30,636 nucleotides of DNA from positions 1-30,636 of the IMG/VR virus record IMGVR_UViG_3300043409_000713. One strand, 5' to 3'. Made by a program: the position numbers and the translations under genes. The DNA is from a virus. Below, in pieces: positions 1-6,572 of this stretch (positions within the stretch are counted from its first letter, which is position 1; each line of letters opens with the position of its first letter). Below the pieces are notes generated by a model that was not told the origin of the DNA, made no database searches, and saw nothing but the letters and a program-made list of their open reading frames with translations.

Positions 1-1
1 T

Positions 2-18
2 ATAGTACAACGTGATTC
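2..18 (+). repeat. Terminal inverted repeat, left copy (17 bases)
   Basis: ATAGTACAACGTGATTC, starting at base 2, is the exact reverse complement of 30619-30635 at the other end. The match stops at both sides after 17 bases. It lies within the open frame of the HNH-type gene. See the right copy. Confidence 0.85.
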
Positions 19-250
19 AAGTTCTAAGGACGTAAAAGCTAAAGAACTTTTGTTATTCAAAAAGATTTACAATGAACGACCACCCTACTGTGAATGGTGC
101 AAAACACCAATTGAAGTATTCCATATAGTTAATTACCATCACTTAAAAACAAAAGGAGCGCATCCTGAATTACGATTAGAAGAAAGTAACGTAGTTAAGA
201 TTTGTAAGCAGTGCCACATAAAAGAACATAGTTTTAAACCTGAACATTAA
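2..250 (+). CDS. HNH-type zinc-binding protein, 5'-truncated by window edge
   Basis: The frame is open from base 2 to the stop, with no ATG, so the gene begins outside the window; a TTG at 50 could only give a 66-residue fragment. The visible part has the layout of a small HNH-family protein: CEWC, then paired histidines (YHHLKTKG), a PELRLEESNVV stretch and CKQCHIKEH, that is C-x2-C, HH, N and C-x2-CH-x3-H. In phages such proteins are nucleases acting in recombination or packaging, or anonymous neighbours of the replication module. I cannot tell whether the catalytic centre is complete. The stop overlaps the next ATG by one base, so it belongs to the same operon. The family is fairly clear; the exact role is not. 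Confidence 0.6.
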   Translation: MVQRDSSSKDVKAKELLLFKKIYNERPPYCEWCKTPIEVFHIVNYHHLKTKGAHPELRLEESNVVKICKQCHIKEHSFKPEH

Positions 251-498
251 TGATACGACAAATCACAATCCCCATTGAACATGAAGTTTACATGGACGAA
301 GTACTCAAAGAAATGGAGTTAACATGCGAAAAGAAACCATTATCTAGTAGTGCTTACTATCCTGAACCTGACCTAAATAAGAAAAGTAAGTCTTACCTAT
401 TGTACGATATTAAGGTCAATGAAACTTTAGCTTATGTAATTGGGATGAAGGTAGAACGCAAAAAGATTGAAAGTTTAAACGCAAAAAACATATTATGA
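250..498 (+). CDS. Hypothetical protein, 82 aa
   Basis: I do not recognise this protein. It starts with ATG in a TAATGA overlap with the HNH-type gene and ends in a TGA that overlaps the next start (ATGA), so it is translated as part of the left operon. It is charged and lysine- and glutamate-rich, with no membrane segment, signal peptide or metal motif. Two short tyrosine-containing stretches (SAYYPEPDL, KSYLLYDI) fall in the middle. Base composition and codon use match its neighbours, so the frame is very likely real. A role in late replication or recombination would be a guess based only on position. Confidence 0.6.
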   Translation: MIRQITIPIEHEVYMDEVLKEMELTCEKKPLSSSAYYPEPDLNKKSKSYLLYDIKVNETLAYVIGMKVERKKIESLNAKNIL

Positions 499-869
499 AA
501 ACAAGGAAGGAACAACTAGAAATTGAATTGGCATTTGAAAACGGAGCTAAGATTGAAAATAGGTCAGCTAACTTTCATGGTGAAGAATGGGCATACACCA
601 ATAGCCCCTCTTTTAGTTGGGAAAATACTGATTACCGTATCAAAGAAGAACAGCAAAGAGTCCCATTTGATTGGACAGATGCTTTCAATTTGTTAGGTAG
701 AAAGTTTATGTTGATAAATAGCCAGTTGTTTTATTCGTTATGTACGGATGTTGACGAATGGGGTGTTTATTTTGGCGAACATTATTTCAAGTATGGGCAA
801 TTATTAGAGGAGTACGAAATATGGAACGACCTATTAAAAGTTTGGGAGGAATGTAGTAAGGTAAAATAG
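495..869 (+). CDS. Hypothetical phage protein with W-x-x-x-DYRIK motif, 124 aa
   Basis: The start overlaps the preceding stop (ATGA). The N-terminal half contains PSFSWENTDYRIKEEQ, a motif I know from small phage proteins of unknown function in which a short domain (a W, four residues, then YRI followed by a charged run) occurs singly or in repeats. The C-terminal half is rich in aromatic and acidic residues (WGVYFGEHYF, EYEIWNDLLKVWEE). There is no signal peptide or membrane span. It is the last gene of the left operon: a clear stem-loop terminator follows at 879-912. The family resemblance is recalled, not searched, and no function can be assigned. Confidence 0.6.
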   Translation: MKTRKEQLEIELAFENGAKIENRSANFHGEEWAYTNSPSFSWENTDYRIKEEQQRVPFDWTDAFNLLGRKFMLINSQLFYSLCTDVDEWGVYFGEHYFKYGQLLEEYEIWNDLLKVWEECSKVK

Positions 870-878
870 TATTGCTTA

Positions 879-912
879 AAGGCTCTAGCTTAATCGTTAG
901 AGCCTTATTTTT
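879..912. terminator. Stem-loop terminator between convergent genes
   Basis: AAGGCTCTA (879-887) pairs perfectly with TAGAGCCTT (898-906) around a ten-base loop, followed by ATTTTT on the + strand. It lies between the end of the left + operon (869) and the end of the - strand gene (926). On the - strand the stem is followed by a shorter T-rich stretch (TTTAAG), so it may end transcription from both sides. Confidence 0.8.
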
Positions 913-925
913 GAAATAGTTTTGC

Positions 926-1618
926 CTATAATGAGAAATTGGAGATAGCATACATAATCTGATTATCTTGTTTAATCATGCCTATTTCTATTCCTTGCGT
1001 TAAGAATTGCTCAATCTTGGTAATATTCTTTAAATCAATTGCAGATGCAAGATTTCGCATCCCAGTTAAATGTTTACCAAATACCTTTTCGTTTATTGCA
1101 ATTGAGTATTTTTTATAATCAGGATTTTGAACAACTTTAGAAATAGCCTTATTCATTGGCTTAAAATTATCCCCTGCTTCTATCCTGTCAAATATTAGGC
1201 TATCAGTGATAAAAGAAATTACTTTAGCATAAATCATTGGATTTAATTCTAATGCAATAGCTACCCAAATATAAGGGTCGCACATAACCATTTTAGTCGA
1301 ACCTTTGCCAGTTGTTTTCCAAACCTGCAACCCTTTTAAAACCTTTGTAATTCCCTCTGTTTTACACATTTCTATAAAAGTAGATAATTCTATTTTTATG
1401 ATTTCCTTGTCTTTCAGTACATAATAAAGCCTTTCAACCATTTTTGCCGATTGCATTAAAGAAGCAATATTTATCTCACTCCATCCATATTGCCATCTTG
1501 CTTTCTCATATGCCTTTTGAAGTTCAGACAATGAAAGGAATCCATTTTTTGTTTCTTGCTTGATAACTATACCAAATAAATCCCTGTCTTTACTTTTCAT
1601 TATTATATTAGTTTCCAT
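926..1618 (-). CDS. KilA-N-like phage regulator, putative
   Basis: This is the only convincing gene on the - strand: 230 residues starting at an ATG. Residues about 25-75 (FLSLSELQKAYEKAR, then ASLMQSAKMVERLYYVL) and about 100-145 (WKTTGKGSTKMVMCDPYIWVAIALELNP, then KVISFITDSLI) follow the pattern of phage KilA-N domains: a sequence like 'LNATDL...WL...T.eyi', then a W/G-rich turn, a (D/H)P-x-(I/L)-A-(I/L) helix and a terminal helix before 'W/F I.d.L'. KilA-N proteins are thought to bind DNA and often lie beside regulatory regions of temperate or lytic phages. Its promoter must lie just beyond 1618, where a TATATTTA sequence is present on the - strand. The opposite orientation, facing away from the terminase operon, fits a regulator. 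An unrelated hypothetical protein remains possible. Confidence 0.45.
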   Translation of the reverse strand: METNIIMKSKDRDLFGIVIKQETKNGFLSLSELQKAYEKARWQYGWSEINIASLMQSAKMVERLYYVLKDKEIIKIELSTFIEMCKTEGITKVLKGLQVWKTTGKGSTKMVMCDPYIWVAIALELNPMIYAKVISFITDSLIFDRIEAGDNFKPMNKAISKVVQNPDYKKYSIAINEKVFGKHLTGMRNLASAIDLKNITKIEQFLTQGIEIGMIKQDNQIMYAISNFSL

Positions 1619-1691
1619 TTTGTATTTATTATTTTATAAAGTTACTAAATATATTTTATACGGAAATGTTTTTAGATTTAAAAAGTATTGC

Positions 1692-1699
1692 TATATTTG
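1692..1699 (+). promoter_or_regulatory. Bacteroidota -7 promoter box of the small RNA
   Basis: TATATTTG matches the TAnnTTTG -7 element used by Bacteroidota primary sigma factors. Initiation a few bases downstream would begin the transcript near 1704, right at the first hairpin of the structured RNA. I see no clear -33 TTTG at the usual distance. Confidence 0.5.
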
Positions 1700-1703
1700 C
1701 AAT

Positions 1704-1800
1704 GTGATTGCTCGCAACAATCGAAGATATTGCCGAAAAGTGAAGACCAACGGTAATTTTCCTAAAGCCTAGATGTTGCGAGCGTCTGGGCTTTTCTGTT
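1704..1800 (+). ncRNA. Three-hairpin RNA with complementary first and last loops
   Basis: Hairpin 1 is GATTG (1706-1710) paired with CAATC (1718-1722), loop CTCGCAA. Hairpin 2 is ATTGCCG (1729-1735) paired with CGGTAAT (1751-1757), with one G-U pair. Hairpin 3 is AAAGCCTAGA (1764-1773) paired with TCTGGGCTTT (1785-1794), with one G-U pair; TTTTCTGTTT covers its 3' end and the bases after it, so it looks like an intrinsic terminator. The whole seven-base loop of hairpin 1 is complementary to TTGCGAG (1776-1782) in the loop of hairpin 3, and flanking bases extend this to nine (1710-1718 with 1775-1783). A -7 box sits just upstream. This predicts an independent RNA of about 95 bases with an internal, or RNA-RNA, kissing interaction. 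I do not recognise it as a known family. It could act as a small regulatory RNA, an attenuator or a packaging-related RNA; the function is open. Confidence 0.55.
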
Positions 1801-1920
1801 TAGTAGCCGTTCTATTGAGTAGCGATAGATTAACAACACTTTAGCTCAAAAGGTTATTGGATCATGTACTTTGCTTATTTATCAAACACGAATAGGCGAG
1901 TCAATTACTTTTCTGGAAGC

Positions 1921-1975
1921 TTTTCTTTCTTTTCTTTTATTTCTTAAACTTGTTTCTTTTCATTTTCTTTCTTTA
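1921..1975 (+). repeat. Polypyrimidine tract, partly mirror-symmetric
   Basis: About 55 bases are almost only T and C, interrupted by a few A and G near the centre. The two halves (TTTCTTTCTTTTCTTTT and TTTTCATTTTCTTTCTTT) run roughly as mirror images about 1947. Mirror-symmetric pyrimidine tracts can form triplex DNA. The tract ends about 55 bases before the terminase promoter. No coding frame uses it. It could be part of a packaging or control site, but nothing in the sequence proves that. Confidence 0.45.
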
Positions 1976-2028
1976 GGAATGTTTAGAACACACAAAAAAA
2001 GACTAACAACAAAATAATTAATAATTTG

Positions 2029-2036
2029 TATATTTG
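2029..2036 (+). promoter_or_regulatory. Bacteroidota -7 promoter box of the terminase operon
   Basis: TATATTTG, a TAnnTTTG match, lies 17 bases before the ATG of the small terminase gene, giving a short leader of about a dozen bases. That is the typical spacing for a gene without a Shine-Dalgarno sequence in Bacteroidota. No convincing -33 element is visible. Confidence 0.55.
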
Positions 2037-2053
2037 TGTATTAAGAATCAGTT

Positions 2054-2554
2054 ATGGCAGCAACGAAAGGTAACGACTTTTGGAAAGCACGTACTAAGCA
2101 TGGAAGGGATAAAATATTTAGCGATGGCACAACCTTTTGGGATGCTGCTTGTGAATACTTTCAATGGTGCATAGATAATCCAATAGTAGAAGAATCAAAT
2201 ATGATTGTTGGTATTGGTGGTGGTGCTTCTAAGGTTGAAAAGGTAGAAAGAAACAAACCTAGAGTATTTACTATACATGGTCTTTGTCATTTTTTAGACG
2301 TAAATTCAGATTATATCACTGATTTGAAGGATAGTTTGAAAGATAAAGAAGACGAACACTCTAGAGATTTTTCACGTTTGCTTACACGTGCGCAAGAAAC
2401 TATTTACAATCAGAAGTTTACAGGGGCAGCAGTTGGAGACTTTAACGCTTCAGTGATGACTAGAGATTTAGGATTGACCGATAAGAAAGAAGTAGACGCT
2501 TCTGTTAAAATGGATAAAGCAATAATAGACTGGTCTGATGAATCAACAACATAA
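2054..2554 (+). CDS. terS: Terminase small subunit (DNA-packaging protein)
   Basis: The 166-residue protein opens with FWKARTKHGRDKIFSDGTTFWDAACEYFQWC and continues with FTIHGLCHFLDVNSDYITDLKDSL and RAQETIYNQKFTGAAVGDFNASVMTRDLGL. This is the layout of the small-terminase/DNA-packaging family common in Bacteroidota phages: an N-terminal helical DNA-binding part, a central helix pair and a 'YNQKFTGAAxGxxNAxxxxRDLGL' oligomerisation segment. It recognises phage DNA and hands it to the large subunit. The stop (2552-2554) directly abuts the ATG of the large subunit at 2555, so the two are cotranslated. Length and order are normal. Confidence 0.88.
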   Translation: MAATKGNDFWKARTKHGRDKIFSDGTTFWDAACEYFQWCIDNPIVEESNMIVGIGGGASKVEKVERNKPRVFTIHGLCHFLDVNSDYITDLKDSLKDKEDEHSRDFSRLLTRAQETIYNQKFTGAAVGDFNASVMTRDLGLTDKKEVDASVKMDKAIIDWSDESTT

Positions 2555-3886
2555 ATGGAAGCAAAAATAATAAAACCTTTTGCGAAACAATTAGAAGCAC
2601 ATAAAATAGTCCTACAAGAGGAAAAGAAAATTATCCTCTATGGTGGGGCTATATATTTGCCCCTATCTTAACAGGTAGGGGCGCAAGTGATACGTGGTGG
2701 AAAAACATTTTGGCTATTTTTTGAGCTTTTTACACTTTGTGCTAAATACAAAGGTTCTAGGTGGTTGTATATAAGGGAGTCAATGCCAACATTAGAGAAA
2801 ATATCTATGGTCACCTTTAGAAAGGTTCATGATTTGGGGCTTTGGTGTTATGTAAAAAAAATGAAATCGTTTGGTAGCCATTACGAGGTTGAATACGTTA
2901 ATGGTTCAGTTTTAATAATAATGCCAGAGTCGTTTGAAAAAGACCCTAATCACATGAGGTTTCATGGACTAGAAATTAATGGGGCTGGATTAGATGAAAT
3001 GCCAGAGTTACAAGAATCTACTTTCGATAAAATTATTGAAAGGTCAGGCTCACATATAACAGGCGAAAAAATACCAATAAAAATACTAGCAACTGCAAAT
3101 CCTAACGGTACATGGGTAAGAACAAGAATATACGACAAATGGCGTGAAGGAAAACTACCAGATAGCTATGCTTATATTACTGCTAAAATAACAGACAATC
3201 CACATGTACCACAAGATTATATAGACTCATTAAAGGAGAATTTACCTTCAATGTTGTATGATAAGTTTGTCGATGGGGATTGGGACGTAACCGATAATGA
3301 CAAGCCGTGGGCGTATGCTTTTAAGTTACAAAAACATGTATCTGAGGAAGCCGAATATAATCCATCATTGCCTATATACCTATTGTTTGACTTCAACGTA
3401 GAACCAGCAACATGTGGACTAAACCAGTTTACAAGAGATGCAAGATGGCAATTTGATGAAGTACACGTAAACACAGGAAGTATTTATGATGTGATAAGCG
3501 AGATAAAATACAAGTACGGTGAAAATGTAATTTATAAAGTTTCAGGTGATGCAAGCGGATGGGCAAGAGAAAAGGCTACATTTAACCTAACCAACATGTA
3601 CGAAATAATTCAAAAAGAATTAAGGCTTACAGATTATCAAATTGACACACCTAGAGTTAATCCTAGCAACAAATGGGGGCGAACATTGACTAACTTTATA
3701 CTAGAAAAAAAGAACTTCTTAATCCATCCTAGATGCAAATACACTATATTGGATTTGCAGAATTGCAGGGTACTAGATGATGGTAACATAGACAAGAAAA
3801 ACAGCACAATGAGCCATCATTTAGACCATGTTAAGTATTTCTTTACAACTTATTTTGCAGAAGAATTGAATCAGGACTATGTTTAA
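2555..3886 (+). CDS. terL: Terminase large subunit, interrupted in Walker A by a 39-base insert
   Basis: This is the ATPase-nuclease that pumps DNA into the capsid. The frame opens with MEAKIIKPFAKQLEAHKIVL and reaches YGGA at 2650. A 39-base insert with an in-frame TAA follows, and from 2690 the same frame resumes with IRGGKTFWLFF. Without the insert the protein is 430 residues, a normal length, with P-loop YGGAIRGGKT (residues 29-38), Walker B LDE (133-135), ATP-coupling motif ATANPN (166-171) and nuclease aspartates D266, D319 and D411. As written, ordinary translation gives a 38-residue peptide; reinitiation at the GTG at 2687 would give a protein lacking the first half of the P-loop. Everything downstream is intact, so selection for function seems to continue. 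Translational bypass, RNA removal, a population variant or an assembly error are the options. Confidence 0.85.
2651..2689 (+). other. 39-base hairpin-bearing insert inside the terL P-loop codons
   Basis: The insert keeps the reading frame (13 codons) but carries TAA at 2669-2671. GCCCCTATCT (2659-2668) pairs with AGGTAGGGGC (2673-2682), ten pairs including one G-U, around the tetraloop TAAC, so the stop codon lies in the loop. ATA occurs both at its 5' edge (2651-2653) and immediately after it (2690-2692), so the excised segment can be drawn with identical first and landing codons, as in known translational bypassing. The GGGGC of the terL codons at 2645-2649 could also pair with GCCCC (2659-2663). 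It also contains the promoter-like TATATTTG at 2652-2659. Exact removal of 39 bases, and not of the 33 bases between the GGGGC repeats, restores a consensus P-loop. Confidence 0.75.
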
Positions 3887-3901
3887 TTATTATATTTGTT
3901 T

Positions 3902-4276
3902 ATGAGTTACTACGGAAATGATTCTTATTTGGCTTGTGGATGCTATGTAGCTAATCCATTGCCTTGGTGTTGTGAGTCTATTAAGATACCACAACTAAAC
4001 ACTGGAGCTACTTATAAGGCTGTTGTAACTGACCATTTTAATATACAATACGAGCAGGATTCACTAACTATTGTTGATGGTTATGCGACAATTGACGTAA
4101 CTGAATTACCATCGGGGTTTTTAAATCCTTATTCGGGTAGTTATAAATTACAAGTATTTAACGAAATAGATGTAGTTACTCCTGTAAACTTTGTTTTTGG
4201 TGCAAATAGCTACGATTGCATTCAATTGACGTTCAAAGAAATCATCCCAGTGCCAGCTACGGCAGAAATTCAGTAG
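3902..4276 (+). CDS. Hypothetical small protein, 124 aa, possible structural protein
   Basis: I chose the ATG at 3902; an in-frame TTG two codons upstream is less likely. The protein is rich in aromatic residues and has six cysteines near the N-terminus or scattered (CGCYVANPLPWCCESIKIP), then a beta-rich, Ig-like pattern (YKAVVTDHFNIQYEQDSLTIVDGYATIDVTELP, SYKLQVFNEIDVVTPVNF). That pattern is typical of small phage decoration, tail or head-fibre proteins in Bacteroidota phages. It has no signal peptide. It sits between large terminase and the glycan block. A TATATTTG box at 3891-3898 ends only three bases before this ATG, so either the transcript is nearly leaderless or the box is fortuitous. 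Function not recognised. Confidence 0.6.
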   Translation: MSYYGNDSYLACGCYVANPLPWCCESIKIPQLNTGATYKAVVTDHFNIQYEQDSLTIVDGYATIDVTELPSGFLNPYSGSYKLQVFNEIDVVTPVNFVFGANSYDCIQLTFKEIIPVPATAEIQ

Positions 4277-4279
4277 TTT

Positions 4280-5020
4280 ATGATTGTTTATAATAAACTA
4301 GGAGTAGCTGGTAGGCTTGGAAATATGCTCTTCGAGATAGCCTCAACTTTAGGCATAGCGGATAAATGTGGACAAAAAGCAGTGTTCAATAAATGGGATT
4401 ACGCCCAATACTTCAACTTTGAACAACTACAAACAATCGGATCGGTCAATTACTGGACGTTTAGAGAAGGTGATGAGAATTATTTTAGACCTGAAACATT
4501 TGAACTGAAAGAAAACTGGCAATTAGAAGGGTATTTCCAGAGTGAAAAGTATTTTGAACATATTCGTGAAAAAGTACAAGAAATTTTTGTCTTCGATGCT
4601 AGCAAAGTTGCTCAAAAAATCTTGAAAAAGTACCAATTAGCTTTGCGTTTAGACCCTGTTTCGTTACACGTTCGAGCGGGCGATTTTAAACATAATGGTT
4701 GGTATGTAGGGGATAATTACTTTTTGTCAATGGCTACCAAATTCAAGGAAAGATTAGTAGTCGTCTTTTCTGATGACATACCATATTGCAAGAACATGTT
4801 TCGTGACTTCAAAAACATCATGTATGCAGACGAAAACGAGGTTGATTCGCTTTGTTTAATGTCGATGTGCAAGACTCATGTAATAAGCAATAGCACGTTT
4901 AGTTGGTGGGGAGCGTGGTTAAGTAAGTCAAACGAGGTTTACTATCCTGATTGGCAAAAAGGCAATTACCCAAATAAAGACTTCTATCCTGAACGATGGA
5001 TAAATACCACAATAAAATAA
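4280..5020 (+). CDS. GT11-family fucosyltransferase-like glycosyltransferase
   Basis: The 246-residue protein has the hallmarks of family GT11 (alpha-1,2-fucosyltransferases and relatives): GRLGNMLFEIA (11-21, usually GRLGNQMFQYA), LEGYFQSEKYF (82-92), the donor-binding HVRAGD (130-135, usually HxRRGDY), FSDD (163-166) and ISNSTFSWWGAWL (202-214). The second arginine of HxRRGD is replaced by alanine, which is also seen in divergent members. The enzyme would transfer a deoxy-hexose from a GDP-sugar to a glycan in the cytoplasm. It is the first glycosyltransferase of the cargo block, starting three bases after the preceding stop. The phage carries no recognisable GDP-fucose synthesis gene here, so it would depend on host donor. 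Family call strong, exact linkage unknown. Confidence 0.85.
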   Translation: MIVYNKLGVAGRLGNMLFEIASTLGIADKCGQKAVFNKWDYAQYFNFEQLQTIGSVNYWTFREGDENYFRPETFELKENWQLEGYFQSEKYFEHIREKVQEIFVFDASKVAQKILKKYQLALRLDPVSLHVRAGDFKHNGWYVGDNYFLSMATKFKERLVVVFSDDIPYCKNMFRDFKNIMYADENEVDSLCLMSMCKTHVISNSTFSWWGAWLSKSNEVYYPDWQKGNYPNKDFYPERWINTTIK

Positions 5021-5057
5021 ATATTGCACTAAATGTAATTTGTACACACAATGTACA

Positions 5058-5065
5058 TACATTTG
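5058..5065 (+). promoter_or_regulatory. Possible internal Bacteroidota promoter in the cargo block
   Basis: TACATTTG fits TAnnTTTG and has a TTTG at 5039-5042, fifteen bases upstream. It lies in the only gap of note within the glycan block (5021-5069), four bases before the ATG of the 51-residue gene. Initiation would give an almost leaderless message. Confidence 0.3.
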
Positions 5066-5069
5066 TCCT

Positions 5070-5225
5070 ATGCCAAAGAAGTTAAAAGATTTCAGACTTA
5101 ACAAGCGTTTCAGAAGCGATGACGTTGCTAAATGGCAATTGCAAGCTGACAAAGAAACAGGTAGTAATCTTACGCTTTGGATTGAATTGACATTGAACAA
5201 AACCATAAAGGAAAATGACAACTAG
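5070..5225 (+). CDS. Small basic protein, ribbon-helix-helix-like, 51 aa
   Basis: I take the ATG at 5070 (MPKKLKDFRLNKRFRSDDV); an upstream in-frame ATG at 5040 would add a cysteine-rich extension overlapping the promoter-like box and is less likely. The N-terminal beta-like basic strand (KLKDFRLNKRF), a helix (SDDVAKWQLQADKETG) and a final S-N-x-T-L-W-I-E-L-T-L segment resemble the short ribbon-helix-helix or mobilisation-type proteins of Bacteroidota elements, which bind DNA as dimers. Its end overlaps the next start by 11 bases. A regulator of the cargo block is plausible, but the fold call rests on pattern only. Confidence 0.5.
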   Translation: MPKKLKDFRLNKRFRSDDVAKWQLQADKETGSNLTLWIELTLNKTIKENDN

Positions 5226-5790
5226 AGAGCGAATAGAACTACTTGCAGAACGCACCGAGAACTGGTGGAGACCGCTTTATTACCATGTAGTGCCAAAGAT
5301 TATAAACGACAACGGTTATAAGACTGGAATCGAGATTGGTGTTGCTTTTGGTGGTCATGCGGAAGCTATATTTCAGAATACGAGTATAGAAATACTTGTT
5401 TGTGTTGATCCGTGGGAATTTACTGGTGCAGAATTTGAGGGACTAAAAAATAAATATGATTATGATGAATGGGCATTTTACGTTCGCCAAAGGTTATTAG
5501 ATTTGAGCATTAATTGTCTTGTCGAAAGAACTACTAGTGATGAATTTGCAAAATACGCACATAATAATTTTTTTGACTTTGTTTTCATTGATGGAGACCA
5601 CTCATACGAACAAGTAAAGAAAGACATTCAAAACTACCTGCCTAAAATAAAATCAGGAGGCATGTTGATAGGTCACGATTACGGACACGCTGATTACATG
5701 GGAGTAAAACAGGCGGTTGACGAATTTATTCAGGGATCAGGAAAAGAATTAGTATTGCACGATGGTTATGTTTGGAGCGTAAGAGTATGA
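5215..5790 (+). CDS. Class I SAM-dependent methyltransferase (Methyltransf_24-like)
   Basis: The 191-residue protein has a Rossmann SAM-binding loop GIEIGVAFGGHAE (38-50), an acidic VDPW strand end (64-67), and FDFVFIDGDHSYEQVKKDI (120-138) followed by SGGMLIGHDYGHADYMGV (147-164). The F-I-D-G-D-H-S-Y-E and GGxxxxHDY motifs are characteristic of the Methyltransf_24 group, often found in sugar- or polysaccharide-modifying clusters. The likely role is O-methylation of a glycan or sugar nucleotide made by the adjacent glycosyltransferases. It overlaps the gene before it by 11 bases, and its stop overlaps the next ATG (ATGA). The substrate is inferred from context only. Confidence 0.82.
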   Translation: MTTRERIELLAERTENWWRPLYYHVVPKIINDNGYKTGIEIGVAFGGHAEAIFQNTSIEILVCVDPWEFTGAEFEGLKNKYDYDEWAFYVRQRLLDLSINCLVERTTSDEFAKYAHNNFFDFVFIDGDHSYEQVKKDIQNYLPKIKSGGMLIGHDYGHADYMGVKQAVDEFIQGSGKELVLHDGYVWSVRV

Positions 5791-6572
5791 TACAAGAAAT
5801 TCCTAAACAATTCCAACCACAACAAAAGTCATCATATCCAAGCTATTGTACGGATATGATGATAGAGCAATACATTAACACCAATTACAAAGGCGAACAC
5901 GAGCGTATTTACTTGCCAATCTATTGGACTAATTACTACGTGAACAACAATTACGGAAACGGAGACATAAAGCCTTTGTATTACTTTTTGGATAGCCTAG
6001 ACAAAACAAAAAAATACTGGACGGTTGTTCAATATGATGATGGTATTTTAGAAAAGCCTTTAGACTTAGATTTGCTGATATTCAGTTCAGGTAGTTCTCA
6101 AGGAATACCAATTCCGTTATTACCTAGTCATTATTTACCATATGATGAAACAGAAGGAAAACTATACGATGTTTCGTTTATTGGCAATAAAACAACGCAT
6201 CCAATACGTCAAAAAATGGTAGATGTTTTAAGACCCTGGGTGTTTGATAACTTTGTTTCTCAACATTATTACCAGCGTTTATGCGAATCTTGGTTTAGCC
6301 TTTGTCCTCGTGGTTACGGTATAACATCTTTCAGGCTTTACGAGGCTTTGTCGTGTCGTTCAGTCCCAATCTACATTTCAGATGAACACATTTTGCCATT
6401 TATAGAGTTAATTGATTGGGGAAAAATTGCAATTATTATCCATTCAGACGATATTTCGATACTAAGACAAATAATGGCTGAATTTGAGACTGATTGGGAG
6501 TATTTCGATTCAATTAAGCATATGTTTACGATGGAAGGAACTTTAAAATACATTGAGTCATGTTTAGTTTAG
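5787..6572 (+). CDS. Exostosin/GT47-like glycosyltransferase
   Basis: The ATG at 5787 overlaps the previous stop; an upstream in-frame TTG is ignored. In the 261-residue protein the C-terminal half is diagnostic: YDVSFIGNKTTHPIRQKM (127-144), FSLCPRGYGITSFRLYEAL (170-188), then VPIYISDEHILPFIELIDW (193-211). CPRGxGxxSFRLYEAL...PVYIxD is the nucleotide-sugar-binding signature of the exostosin family. The N-terminal half (YWTNYYVNNNYGNGD) carries the acceptor domain. Cytoplasmic, no membrane span. The end overlaps the next gene by 13 bases, showing tight coupling with the GT2 enzyme. Exact sugar unknown. Confidence 0.82.
   Translation: MIQEIPKQFQPQQKSSYPSYCTDMMIEQYINTNYKGEHERIYLPIYWTNYYVNNNYGNGDIKPLYYFLDSLDKTKKYWTVVQYDDGILEKPLDLDLLIFSSGSSQGIPIPLLPSHYLPYDETEGKLYDVSFIGNKTTHPIRQKMVDVLRPWVFDNFVSQHYYQRLCESWFSLCPRGYGITSFRLYEALSCRSVPIYISDEHILPFIELIDWGKIAIIIHSDDISILRQIMAEFETDWEYFDSIKHMFTMEGTLKYIESCLV

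Larger units (their letters stand above)
1619..2053. other. Divergent intergenic region upstream of terminase
   Basis: This 435-base gap separates the - strand KilA-N-like gene from the small terminase gene. It holds, in order, the upstream region of the - strand gene, a -7 box, a structured RNA (1704-1800), a stretch without recognised features (about 1801-1915), a pyrimidine tract (1921-1975) and the -7 box of the terminase operon. It is the natural place for packaging-site and early/late control elements. A short + strand reading frame at 1560-1772 crosses the RNA but looks fortuitous. Confidence 0.7.

Noticed and set aside
1560-1772. 70-codon + strand frame across the intergenic region
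   Set aside because: It is antisense to the KilA-N-like gene start, has a hydrophobic-then-random composition and runs through the RNA stems; the RNA and promoter explain the sequence better.
1801-1915. Possible tRNA or ribozyme in the terminase leader
   Set aside because: Only weak short stems (such as CTAT/ATAG) are present, with no cloverleaf, T-loop signature or hammerhead/twister core that I can recognise.
2645-2682. Slippage deletion of 33 bases between GGGGC repeats as the native terminase form
   Set aside because: It would leave YGGAQVIRGGKT, which breaks the G-x4-GKT spacing; only the 39-base removal restores it.
2651-2689. Stop-codon readthrough that keeps the terminase insert as 13 extra residues
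   Set aside because: Thirteen residues inside the ATP-binding loop would destroy Walker A geometry, so simple suppression of TAA does not give a working enzyme.
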